Shown: piece after piece, positions 1-9,563 of the stretch
Layout: each line of letters begins with the position of its first letter
How positions within the stretch are numbered: position 1 is the stretch's first letter
Origin: Xanthoparmelia taractica
Lineage: Eukaryota; Ascomycota; Lecanoromycetes; Lecanorales; Parmeliaceae
Direction of reading: 5' to 3'
Assembly (NCBI GenBank): GCA_033085395.1
Contig: JANQBS010000422.1
Location: 1-25,050, forward strand
DNA length: 25,050 nt
The notes under the pieces: model-generated
The model's database searches: none
The model's input: the letters and a program-made list of their open reading frames with translations, nothing else
Told to the model about the DNA's origin: nothing
Position numbers and translations under genes: made by a program

Positions 1-630
1 TAATACCAGCACGTCTCTTAGATTATCCCATAAAAATCAAATAATATAATCTTAATATTATATCATATCATGATATGGTATCGACACTTCATATCCCAGA
101 TTATTTCAGATCTTTTCGACTCGTATCTAAAGTTATTATATTTTAAGACTCGTAAGACTATTATTAATAAGATTTCTTGCTCTATAATTAACATAAAAGA
201 AACTTTTTCACGACTATAGCGATCTTTTTATATTATAATTATAATAATACTTTCAAGTTTAGATATAAGAATAAGAGATTGTTTAGATCTAGAGATATTA
301 ATTACATAAGAAAGTAATAACTTTTTAAAGTTATTCGAGTTATATTCTCTATTACGAGTCTATTTTTAAAGACGATCTATACTTCGACGAGAGATTTTAA
401 TAATAGTAGTAACGATCTTATATGCAATATTAGCTTCGATTAAAGCAAGTATCTAAAGTCTAATTTCGTTATCGTAATTAATACTCTAAGTATTAAGCAT
501 ATTATTAGCATATAAAGAATCTTAAGAAGATTACTATAGATAGACTAGACTAAGAACTCTACTTATACTAAAAATCTATTAATTCTTCTTTTATTCCCTC
601 ACGTAAATTAACATATATAGTATTAATATC
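1..630. other. RIP-like AT-rich DNA, no gene
   Basis: The sequence is very AT-rich, with many TA and CG dinucleotides and very few CA or TG. This is the pattern left by RIP acting at CpA sites in ascomycete repeats. Stops are frequent in every frame and I recognise no protein family. It is most likely the decayed end of a repeat that continues to the left of the window. The pattern is seen; the RIP origin is inferred. Confidence 0.75.
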
Positions 631-631
631 G

Positions 632-785
632 ATCGCTACAATGCACATCTATAACATCGCTACAATACATAACTATAACGTCGCTACAATGCATAACTAT
701 AACGTCGCTACAGTGTATATACATACACTCCGTATGTAAAGCATTAATATCGCTACTATACACCGCATTAATATCGCTACTACGC
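632..785. repeat. 24-bp minisatellite
   Basis: Tandem copies of a 24-bp unit built on ATCGCTACAATGCATAACTA lie at 632-655, 656-679 and 680-703, with a diverged fourth from 704. After a short break a related 24-bp unit (GCATTAATATCGCTACTA core) occurs at 741-764 and again from 765. Both units share ATCGCTAC. The array sits at the border between AT-rich DNA and the base-balanced island. A minus-strand open frame across it only reflects the repeat length being a multiple of three and is not a gene. Confidence 0.85.
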
Positions 786-1183
786 AAAATATTCATATTT
801 TTTATATTACCAAGCATTAGTGCATGCCAAGAGAATATTAGCCCTAGCCCTAAGTGGGCAGGACTTTTGGTGTCAACCTCCGTATGGTTCAAGATTTTTG
901 AACCGAAATACTATCAGCCCGAGCTAATGCCAAAGAAGCGGACATGAAGACGAAATTTAACGGGTGTTCTCTTCTGCAATCTCTTATACCGCAAGGCTTG
1001 CTTGAGGAGCTTGGAAGTCAAGCCTGTGGGAGATTGAAAGCAACCGTACACGTCCGAGCATTATTACTGCCTCTTTGCTTTTAGCTGGCTATCACAGCAT
1101 TCGGTGCGTGCTCGCATCGCATCTCCGTCCATGGATAAATAGGTTGGTTCTCCTGGAGGAATCAGGACATTTCGTAAAATGTA

Positions 1184-1649
1184 ATGCCGGTAGCCAGACA
1201 CGTATTTCTTGCAAGATCGCACATCATTCCAACACATACAACTTTCAAGGCTCGTGCCGACACCCATGTAGCTACCACCTATCTTTCTGTTCCGGGCAAT
1301 GCAGGCACTGTCAATCAGATCACGACAGCTCCATCCGGCATTTTTAACCATCTTCGGAGCACTGCGAAAGCCCTGAAACTTGGGTTGGCCACTTTTGTGA
1401 TGACATCTAGTAAAGTCTCCGAGAACCAACTCCATACTGGCCTAAGCCAGCCACATCATAATTGATACCGATGGCGACGCCACAGTATGTCCACGCAACC
1501 CAGCGTCCCTGGCCATAGGTGTGCATGCCTTCCCTGCAGTTGGTGAGAAAGACACTGTAGAGGTTGCTCCTAGGTATTTCGACGCCGCACTCGAGCGTAC
1601 AGCTAGCATAATACTCGAGAAGATGGCATTGTATGTAGAGCCGAGTTAA
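1184..1649 (+). pseudogene. Unrecognised coding-like remnant
   Basis: Two plus-strand open stretches lie side by side in different frames: 1184-1462, and about 1446-1646 ending at TAA 1647-1649. The second begins near the peptide IDTDGDATVC and contains VGEKDTVEVAPRY. I do not recognise the family. I found no intron that joins the two cleanly, so a frameshift or decay is likely. The minus strand is also open over part of this stretch and the coding strand is not certain. A diverged RIP-mutated copy of the same DNA lies near 13,040-13,385, so this belongs to a duplicated sequence. Confidence 0.25.
1270..1610 (+). repeat. Left copy of island-flanking direct repeat
   Basis: This base-balanced segment aligns by eye with about 13,040-13,385 in the same orientation. 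The best part is 1461-1605 against 13,236-13,380, for example GAAAGACACTGTAGAGGTTG here and GAAAGACACTATAGAGATTG there. Most differences are C to T or G to A towards the right copy, as RIP would produce. The edges are approximate because the match fades on both sides. Confidence 0.7.
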
Positions 1650-2539
1650 GTGCAGTTGTAGGTCGCTTGGAAAACGTGGCCGTTGATCTCGCAGGGAAGA
1701 CTGGAGGCTTGTGGTGAGGAGGATGAGTTGAATTGGGCGACAGTCCTTCAGAGAAGTCAGTTAGTCTATTGCCTGCTCCAGGAGTGTAGTAGGACATTAC
1801 GTACCCGGTATACCCTCTTCTGAGAGCCAACGAACGTGCTATAACGGCTCCGACGGCTGCGGGCATAACAAACTTGGCTCGAGTGACGCTTGAAAGAACC
1901 ACCGCGGGCCACAGCTCGCAGAGAGTTCCACCCTTCGTAGGTGGGTCTGACGGGTATGGCTCACCCAATAGCTAGTTATCCTGCTCTTCTCAATTGAACT
2001 ATTTTTCCTCGCCGGTCCATCGACCTTAAGACTATCCTGTGTAATTTCGGTTGCTCATGGTGGACGAGCGTAGGCGACATGGCAGCATAGGGATTTAGGT
2101 ATAGATTGTGGAATTGTAATTCAAGCTGGGGCGAGGACGTGTTAATAGTATAAGCGCTGTGCGATGTTGGTGGATTTCCTGCCCGTAGTACCGTCACACG
2201 GTCCAGCTGCTTTGCCACGGCAGTAGACATGAATCAACGCAGGCCATGTGTTGTAGAGACAACTCGAATGATGAGTCTAATCACGTCAGGCTGCCAGAGA
2301 GGCATACTTCTTCCTATTTCTTCGCCGTACCAGTAGGTGTAGCGAAGGATGAATGTGTAAGGTTTCGCAATGACGCCGATTGGTTGGCTCGTACAACATC
2401 TGGACGTGAGCTTTCAGGTATCATTTGGTCTTAGTGCGGGAACTGAATAAAGGAATCCCGTAGCGGGGGCGCTCAGTATATAACTGTAGCTAGCGTCCGC
2501 ATAAAGTCAATTGATTATAGTTCTAACCTACGAAGTACT

Positions 2540-2719
2540 ATGAAGTACCAGATTGAACACCTTGCTGAGAACCGGGATGAAGATATATCGAGTCTAAGGA
2601 CCCTTGATTGGTTGGTCTACGTTTGGAATATTCATAGGATTTGCTGGCCATTCCATACTGGATATGACCCAGACTATATACTACGTGCGTCGTATATATC
2701 TAAGTACAAGGAAGCTTGA
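2540..2719 (+). CDS. Small ORF, 59 codons, unrecognised
   Basis: An ATG-to-TGA frame encodes 59 residues with an aromatic-rich middle (WLVYVWNIHRICWPFHTGYD). No signal peptide, domain or homologous family is apparent, and no promoter or splice signal supports it. It may be a fragment of a decayed gene or a chance frame. It is listed because the sequence around it is otherwise empty. Confidence 0.15.
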   Translation: MKYQIEHLAENRDEDISSLRTLDWLVYVWNIHRICWPFHTGYDPDYILRASYISKYKEA

Positions 2720-2909
2720 GGCGAGTGCGGAACAGCATCTGCAGCCAAGCCTATCGCGCTAAGGCATGCATAGCCGGAATATCACACCTTAGAGGCTGCT
2801 TGGACGTATATTTTCTCCTTATTATTGGATACCAAGGGGACCCAGATCCGGGCTGGCCCGCTCAAACAAAAAAGGTCTGTAAGCCGCCCAATCAGACTTG
2901 CAGATATAG

Positions 2910-2932
2910 CTTATGCATGAGCCATGCATAAG
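2910..2932. repeat. Perfect 9-bp hairpin
   Basis: CTTATGCAT at 2910-2918 and its exact reverse complement ATGCATAAG at 2924-2932 flank a 5-nt loop (GAGCC). It lies in gene-poor DNA between remnant sequence and the oxygenase gene. It could be a protein-binding site, a small folded element or the remains of a mobile element end; nothing in the sequence decides between these. Confidence 0.5.
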
Positions 2933-3427
2933 GGCAGTAATTGCCAAGTCTAATCCTTGCTACCTAAAGGTACCTACCTAACCGTGGCCCCACTATTCGC
3001 TACGCTCATATTCGGTTAACCTTAAGTCGTTCCCCAGAGTAGAATCGCTCGACAACGAAAAATCTGATATATATTCTTTGAGACAAGGATATGTCGCCAA
3101 AGTACTTAAAGTAAAGAAGTACCAACCAATAATATATGTTAGTTGGAAAGAACCCAGTATTTCTTGGCGTGTCCAACATAAAAGATGTGTATTGGCTTAT
3201 GCATCTATAGTAGTGTCTGATCCGCTCCATCCTTGATGAGGCGCATCTACTCCTGACCCCACTCAACTTTCTTCTCCTGCCGAGCTACCTATATGACCTC
3301 TACAGCGGCTTCGACGGTTACACTCCACCTCATACAACAGACAGTGGAACACTACAATTAGTACCAGTAGCTCACGACTCACTCACTTTCCACCGACCAC
3401 CGGCTAGCTGAATCTACTGCGCAGGTA

Positions 3428-4453
3428 TCAGCGTCTAGAATTGACAACGAGTGCCCTGACTTCAATGCTCTCTCGCATCCGGACATTCTCTGCTACTGTA
3501 GGGTCTCTTATGGCCGCATGAGGGCAAACTCGTTGCAAGTCAGTCTGTTTAACATTATGATAGCGCAAGCCGGCTTACATTTTGCTGTTCCAGACTTTGT
3601 GTCCGCCTGCTTCAGCAGAATCACCTCACCGGGCATCATTTTCGACAGGAAATACCACTTGTGCATCGCGTTATGGTAAACCGAAAAGCTTTCCGACACA
3701 AGGTTGGGGTTGATCAAGTCGGTTTTTTCCAAGTCCTCGTCTGCATTCACGGAATGATAGTCGCAGAATGCAAGGGGAAAATCCTTGCACGGGCCAACAA
3801 GTGGTCGCCAAGCACTAAGCTCAGTAAGCTTTTCAAGTACGAGCATCCAAAACGTGTGCTAGTACTTGATGATCTCGCAGCGCTCAAGGCTTGTGAAGGG
3901 CTTGCCTTCAGCTCCGACCCTGGATGCGTACTGAGCTTCGTGACCTTTAGGACTGTCATCTACCTACCATGTTAATCAAGGCTTTGTCTTGCTTCTCTCT
4001 GCGGGATCGCTGACCAACATGAGCACCCGTGATAGGCTGTTCAGATTCACCCCGCCGCTGAGCGAAAATCGGATTCCTTCTGCGCACTTGATGATCGAAG
4101 ATAAGCACCTCTTCGGCCTGGAGGCGCTCCTTCAACCATATCTCCATGTACCTTACATAGGTCCGGGTGATGACGGAGGTGTCTTCGAATTCATCATAGG
4201 CATTTGGGAGCTCTTGGTGTACAACTTCAAATCCATGAGTGTCCAGACAAAACTGAGACTCTGTGCCGCGAATGTCGGTAACCGTTATGTTTTCCACATA
4301 TTCATATTCCACATTGGACTGTTTAGCACCAGGGATATGCTCGACGGGGATATTGATCGAGAAAGGTTTCTCTCCTGGCTCGCTTTTGTAAAGATCGAGT
4401 CTCCTCAGATAGCCAATTCGACAGCTGATTGTCATGATGGTAATACTTCGCAT
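3428..4453 (-). CDS. CmcJ/NvfI-like 2-oxoglutarate Fe(II) oxygenase
   Basis: Probable non-heme iron, 2-oxoglutarate-dependent hydroxylase or desaturase of the GA4-desaturase/AsaB/CmcJ-NvfI family, whose members act in fungal secondary metabolism. I assemble four exons: 4453-4015, 3959-3866, 3814-3579 and 3528-3428. The introns are 55, 51 and 50 nt with GTCAGC, GTACTA and GTAAGC donors. The joined product is 289 residues, a usual length. Splicing restores the iron ligands His145-x-Asp147 and His260 (in CPHAAIRDP), Arg275-x-Ser277 for the co-substrate (RESIEVRALV), and the family motifs VTDIRG, FDHQVRRR, EIINAWRPLVGP and DFPLAFCDY. Unspliced reading loses Asp147, His260 and the C-terminus, which argues for these introns. 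Met7 is an alternative start. No signal peptide or membrane segment is seen. The substrate is unknown. The gene diverges from the amidase on the right. Confidence 0.88.
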
Positions 4454-4585
4454 AAAAATTTAACAGCTATAGAAAAGGTCCGAAGCTAGAATTAATCAAT
4501 TCAAATGTTAAAAATCCTTTCCCACTAACAACGTCTTTTACGGGAGTCTGCTGCGTGGACATAGCTCGGCAGGGGTAGACATATC

Positions 4586-4639
4586 CTAAGCATATACGGC
4601 TCACCGGGGAAAATTGGAGGATCCGAGGCTGATGCTTAG
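4586..4639. repeat. Inverted repeat CTAAGCAT / ATGCTTAG
   Basis: CTAAGCAT at 4586-4593 is matched by its exact reverse complement at 4632-4639, about 135-190 bp upstream of the oxygenase start codon. The spacer is 38 nt and contains CGG and CCG triplets. Arms this short can arise by chance. A paired regulator site is one reading; no regulator can be named. Confidence 0.3.
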
Positions 4640-4750
4640 CATAGGAACTTATCCCCCGGTCTGGTGCGCGGCCCTACGTGGCATAACTCGCGTTGGGTTT
4701 GGGGCGTAAGCGAGACTCTGGATTGTATGTGGGAGGGTAGGGTTGGCCCA

Positions 4751-4767
4751 GACACACATTGTGTGTC
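4751..4767. promoter_or_regulatory. Perfect 17-bp palindrome, candidate operator
   Basis: GACACACA, a single T, then TGTGTGTC form a perfect dyad about 300 bp upstream of the oxygenase start, in the region shared with the amidase. A symmetric site of this length in a divergent promoter suits a dimeric transcription factor. The regulator is unknown and binding is inferred. Confidence 0.4.
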
Positions 4768-5652
4768 ACGGTAACTATAGGCAAACCAGTACTCTCATAG
4801 TCATATTCTTTAGGCGTCCAGCTTACGCAGGAAGATGCGCCATTTTTAATCTCTCATCTGTTAAGAGGCTTTCATAGGTGGCCTTCTTTTCAAGGCAAAC
4901 AGTTGCGAGCCTACGAGACATTTAAAAGGCGCTAAAAGCTGCCCTTATCGGCGGCTTGCATCCCCCGGGTAATCCAGCCTAGTAATAGCTCTCAGGATCA
5001 CACCGCCGGGGCAGAGGGAACAAGTTGAACAACTCATAGTAAGAAACAGAAGGATAGCTTTGAAAGAGATTAGTGGTCGCAAGAGCGCTTATCAGTGTTC
5101 AAATTATTAAGAGGCATACACACTGGACTGAATAGATATGCAAGAACACCGTAGATGATCGGGGCCGTGCCAACGCTAGGGCCAGCAGCAGCCCGGAGGC
5201 CTAGATTCTCCCCGAAAAGTGGCCTGGCGTAGAGAAACCCCCATGCCTAAACAGGCGAGACAAAAGAATGCCCATCTGGTGGTGTGAGGCCCATACACAT
5301 ACAGCTCATCGAGACAGGCGTTCTTCGCATGTGCGCATCCCTCTGGAGCAGCGGCTAGATCATGAGACCATATCGAATATATTGGGCTCGGATCAGAAAG
5401 CATTGGGAATGTGATGAGACTAACTAGTATCATGCATTCATCCACATCTGATACTCTAGCTGCGGTGGCCCACGTTTGCTTGCAAAGACATGCGGCATGG
5501 ATTGTGCATGGGATAAACTAAGGTAATCCTGCATAGAGGACTATGGTCTATGTAATCGCATCCGGGATGTAACCCTGATGGTTGCATTGACCTCAGCCTC
5601 GTAAACATCCACGTTCCGAACTGAACCGCGGGAAAAGCGCTCGACCTTCAAT

Positions 5653-8075
5653 GTGGTCCACAAAGCTACAAAATATAGCTTCTCATGTATCACGAAATGG
5701 CTTAAAATTGTCAAAGAATGTTCCATAAGTTTGTCAGTAGTAAACATCGCCGACGCTTCCAGACAGCTCACCGCTTTCCAGGTTGGGTATTGGCTGCCAC
5801 AACAATCTGCGACCTCCATCAGTCCGTCGACTGAAACAAAAGCACTCCAAAACCTAATACCGGCAGCACAACTTCTCGAAGAATCTGCACGAAGGAAGCA
5901 GGCTGCGCTGAGCCATGGACATGTGGTTTTACCGTCCGGGCCATACCTGGCATACCCCAGATCAATAGGGGTATGTGCGCTATGGAGTGACTGCACTGGA
6001 TGAAATGGCTAACTACTATAAACCTAGCTCTCACCCATCTCTTCATCCGAACTTGCGCCCGTGACAATCATCGCAAGTGATGAAGCCAAGATCTATGGGT
6101 CGTGGCTGGCAGCGGAACTTTCAAGGTTGCAAGATAGCGACGACGTATTCTCAACCGATTTCCACTTGAACATAATATTCTGTCGTAGGTCGCCTGCAGT
6201 GGCTAATCAAGGCCAGCAGCTGGACCAGACTGCTGTGAAGCTGCTCGAAGAGATAGGGACCAGGCATCATGAGTTTGCGGGTGTTCAATCTTGGATTCCA
6301 GGCCCCTATTTCACCTTGGATGGGATCCTTCACGAAGCTTGGAAGCTGTATCCGGACGTCGCCGAGGCTTTCTACTTTAGTACCATTCCGAACCCGCACG
6401 ATCCGAATCAGTAAGCCAATAAGCCATTCGATAATCTTCATTTCCTTTGGCTAACAAGCTCAGTTTTTTCCCCCTGACAATCTCTGCGTTTGATTACGTG
6501 CGAAGTGTGGCAGTCCCGTCTCGACACTATTACCCACAAAACAAGGAGAAACCCTTGAATGGTCTTCGTATTGCAATAAAAGACATATATGATTTGAACG
6601 GCGTGCGAACGGCAGCCTCTAATCGCGCATTTCGAGATCTGTACTATCCACGAGAAAGGACTGCCAATGTTATACAGAGACTAGTTGATGACGGCGCAAT
6701 CATTGTAGGCAAAACCAAGACAACGACTTTCGCAGACCGGGAGCTGGCCACGCAAGACTGGATTGATACGCATTCGCCATTCAACCCTCGAGGTGACGGC
6801 TACATTTGGGGTGGTGGCAGTAGCACAGGGAGTGCGACCGCAATAGCGGCGTATGACTGGCTTGATTTCGCCATAGGAAGTGATAGTAATGTCTTACCAT
6901 CCAGTTTCACGCCTTAGATCAGCTGACAAGATACTCAAAGCCAGCGGGAGTGGGCGAGGGCCGGCAGCTAATCATGGAATATACGGCTTTCGGCCTAGCT
7001 TCTGCGCGACCGCCATGGATGGGGTTGTTCCCAGTAGCATGTGTGTAAGGGTTGTTCGATACTATCGGAATAGCTGACATCTATGTCCAGATTGTTTGAC
7101 ACTCCGGCCTTTTTCGCACGAGATGTCAAGTCCGCAGAGCACATCGCAAAGACCTGGTATCGCCTGCAATCTACTGAGGAATTCCAGCAAGCCGAGAGCT
7201 GGAACCCGCGCAAGATCTTGTGGCCAAGCGAATATTGCGACCGCCAGTCGAAATACGTAGTGACCCATAACGAGGAAGTCCAGGCCAAATTCGAATACTT
7301 TGTCTCAGAATTGGAAGCTTTCCTGGGAGTCAAACGCACAATCATAAGTCTACGCGATCTATGGAATAAGCGAGACCTCCCTCAACCCAGACAAACCTTT
7401 GATGAATACTTCAAGTACACTTATGAAGCAATCTTAAACAGAGACTCTTACACAAATAACATTGGCTTTGTCGAAGACTACCACAATGCTTTTGGCTGGC
7501 ATCCGTACCTACCACCTTCTCTCATGAATCGGTGGAAGCACGGCAAATCTATAACAGAACAAGAGCGCGAGCATGCGGTTGAACAAGTTAACACCTTCAA
7601 GCAATGGTTCGAAAAAGAGATTCTTGAACATGATAGTAGCACCAACTCCTCAGCAGTCATGGTCTGGCCGTGGACCGTTGGATCACCCAACTATCTCGAC
7701 TTACCACGGCCGGAACCAAACTCAGATTACGGCTACGGATTCCAGCCGACGTACACGAGCTCCTTCACTGGAGGACCAGAATTCGTGTTCCCCAGTAAGC
7801 CCTGAGGTTCCTACATTGAAACGGAATCGGACTGACGAAGTATAGTCGGTACGTGGACGTACGACTCTAAGGTGTCAGGGCAGCAGGAACACCTCCCCGT
7901 GGCAGCGAGTCTAATGGGTGCCACTGGACTTGACTATGAGCTGATTACTTTTGCTCGCCAATTTCTGGAGAAAGCTAACCTGCCAGATGCGGTGGAGACA
8001 GGAAGATATATGTTTGAGTCAGTTCCTACAAAGGACATACAGAAGCTTGATCCTCCTACATATAGCTTAGGGTAG
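5653..8075 (+). CDS. Amidase-signature hydrolase with Arp1-like N-terminus
   Basis: Probable amide hydrolase of the fungal type that carries a scytalone-dehydratase-like (Arp1) N-terminal region before the amidase-signature domain. Exons: up to 5970, 6028-6410, 6464-6885, 6941-7040, 7091-7794 and 7846-8075. The introns are 57, 53, 55, 50 and 51 nt, most with clear donors and CTAAC/CTGAC branch sites, and every junction keeps frame. The catalytic set is present: Lys in AIKDIYD (6579-6581), cis-Ser in GGGSSTGS (6819-6821) and nucleophile Ser in GSDTSGSGRGPA (6949-6951, formed across an intron). The C-terminus has the family pattern EHLPVAASLMGA. From 6028 there are 612 codons, close to family size. 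The true start is unresolved: the upstream in-frame stretch back to 5605 has no ATG, so a further 5' exon or a lost start is possible. I see no signal peptide. The substrate is unknown. The gene diverges from the oxygenase. Confidence 0.87.
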
Positions 8076-8551
8076 AGATGCTCGAGGGGATAGGGTTGCA
8101 CAGAGTGTACCGCACTTATGACTGTTTTGTTGATCGCCTTTCTAGTCCTAAGAGAGATAGTATCAATGCTTGCATTGTTTACAGCCATCGTGATACTAGT
8201 GTTATCGGTAAACCCAAAAGCAAGTCGCGGAACAGTGATGAAGGTTTCCACAATGCTTGCACAAAAGCCAGTCTCTTATACTAGAGGTGGATGCTAAGCT
8301 TGGGCTCGACAATAAGATACTCGCCATTAAACCCATCTACCTAATACAGCCAGAAAGAAAGTCGAAGTATTGCACCGGAAAAAGAATGATGAGCCAGCTC
8401 CTATGGCCGTCATATGACTTGCAACGCAGACCCCAGGCATCTCCACTCCAAGCAACTCTCTGTTGTAGACCAGAAGATCGTACCTGTTATTTAATGTGAG
8501 CTTGGCTATTCCGTGTGGAGAGCTCGCCTTACTATAAGACTTCTATGCTAC
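8076..8551. other. Intergenic, no gene seen
   Basis: This follows the amidase stop codon and should include its 3' untranslated region. Short open frames on both strands (for example 8078-8284 and 8257-8499 on the plus strand) have no recognisable content and no supporting start or splice context. No terminator-like structure can be defined for a fungal gene by eye. Confidence 0.5.
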
Positions 8552-8800
8552 TTATCCCTGACCGTTGCCACTCTTGATGTAACCGGCTTTTGACTCCACG
8601 GTTTCGCTATACTTGGCCATCCAGCCATTGCGACCTTGCCATGGCTTCGAATGAGGGTCATTGGGATCGGGCTTCCAGCCAAGGTAGGACTTAACAACAT
8701 CGTCTTGTGCATTGCTGTCCGCTGACACCCAGCGCTTCCATGGCTGTCGGCTAGCTCCTGGGTATTCGCTTCGATTCATCTCTTGACCTTCTAGAGGCAT
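8552..8800 (-). CDS. Small hypothetical protein, 82 aa
   Basis: The ATG at 8800-8798 opens an 82-residue frame. The frame stays open further upstream to 8920 without an earlier ATG, so this could be the last exon of a longer gene. The product is hydrophilic and rich in Trp, Pro and Lys, with segments such as DDVVKSYLGWKPDPNDPHSK and a Gly-rich tail. The composition looks protein-like, but I recognise no family, signal peptide or membrane helix. It may be joined to the minus-strand frame at 8994-9377; I could not find a convincing intron between them. Confidence 0.35.
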   Translation of the reverse strand: MPLEGQEMNRSEYPGASRQPWKRWVSADSNAQDDVVKSYLGWKPDPNDPHSKPWQGRNGWMAKYSETVESKAGYIKSGNGQG

Positions 8801-8993
8801 CGTAGGTAATTGTAAAGGAAGTGCTTGAATATCCGAATCTCTGAGGGATTTTAGATCAGCGCAGTTAGTGGGTAAAGCTGGGGTCAGGTATCGTGTCAAG
8901 CTGTGGGGGTTTTTCCCCAAGGTGAACTCCTTATAGCCCGTTCATTGAGCCGCACGCCCAGTCTAACAGAGGCCTCAGTCACATGGTGCATCA

Positions 8994-9377
8994 TTAATCT
9001 CGATGGGCCAGGCTCTCTCTAGCCCGGCCAATAAATAAATAAGCATCTCCTCCATTTCGTGCGCGTGTGGTAGCTTTGCATATTTTTCTGTACGCCCGAC
9101 GTGCTTGATGTAACATTTCGAGCTTCGGGTCCCAATCAAACCAATAAGATGCAGACACGCAGTAACGGTGAGGCATTTGCATATTGACCTTATCTTTCGT
9201 GCCTCGTCTTCTGCCTTCAGCCTTGTTCCCTGTGTTTACCCCGCAGTTTATGTACCACATCCGTTTTTGACCAACCAAATCATCACTGACGATCCCTTCT
9301 GACCACCCAAATACCAACAGCCTCGCTCCCACGATTGTTTCTCGGACGCAATGCATGAATCCTGCACCTTCAGGCAT
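8994..9377 (-). CDS. Hypothetical ORF divergent from the NLR
   Basis: The first ATG in this minus-strand frame is at 9377-9375 and gives 127 residues; the frame is open further upstream to about 9515. The product is basic, with peptides such as LLVFGWSEGIVSDDLVGQKR, ASYWFDWDPKLEMLHQARRA and DAYLFIGRARESLAHRD. No domain is recognised. Its 5' end lies less than 200 bp from the NLR start, head to head, so the two could share a promoter. It may be an exon of a gene that also includes 8552-8920, or a relic. Confidence 0.3.
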   Translation of the reverse strand: MPEGAGFMHCVRETIVGARLLVFGWSEGIVSDDLVGQKRMWYINCGVNTGNKAEGRRRGTKDKVNMQMPHRYCVSASYWFDWDPKLEMLHQARRAYRKICKATTRARNGGDAYLFIGRARESLAHRD

Positions 9378-9563
9378 GTATAGCTCCGTGCTAGCTGGGG
9401 AGGAGCAGCTCTTCAACGGTTTGTTCCGCAGACGGTCCCTAGGCAATAGCTCGATATTAGCTTTAGTTAGAGGATATTCATCATTTCTACTAGATATATC
9501 TGTTGGCCGCCCCAAACAAGGACGCGATCACACACCAGATCGTTTTGATCCAGCAAAAGCGCC

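Larger units (their letters stand above)
1650..3427. other. Region without a recognisable gene
   Basis: Base composition is normal and several short open frames exist, including minus-strand 1976-2230 and 1603-1968, but none matches a family I know. Within the second, a GTACGT donor near 1803 and a CTAACTGAC branch region look like a real minus-strand intron, so a decayed gene is possible. The stretch 2440-3427 has only short frames. I read it as intergenic or gene-relic DNA. Confidence 0.4.
4454..5604. promoter_or_regulatory. Intergenic region between divergent genes
   Basis: About 1.1 kb separates the oxygenase start from the in-frame open region of the amidase. It should contain both promoters. 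I see no recognisable coding sequence; the minus-strand frame at 5176-5445 resembles no family. Possible binding sites are the 17-bp palindrome at 4751-4767 and an 8-bp inverted repeat at 4586-4639. A confident TATA box or transcription start cannot be assigned by eye. Confidence 0.45.

Noticed and set aside
623..892. Minus-strand 89-codon ORF with repeated CSDVIVM-like peptide
   Set aside because: It is produced by the 24-bp minisatellite, whose unit is a multiple of three.
3661..3975. Plus-strand ORF over the oxygenase
   Set aside because: It is the antisense shadow of exons and introns of the minus-strand oxygenase and has no family features; the same holds for plus-strand 3989-4489.
3428..4453. 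Oxygenase as a frameshifted pseudogene
   Set aside because: Each frame change coincides with a fungal-type intron that restores conserved active-site motifs.
5176..5445. Minus-strand 89-codon ORF between the oxygenase and amidase
   Set aside because: No family resemblance or splice context, and it lies where the promoters are expected.
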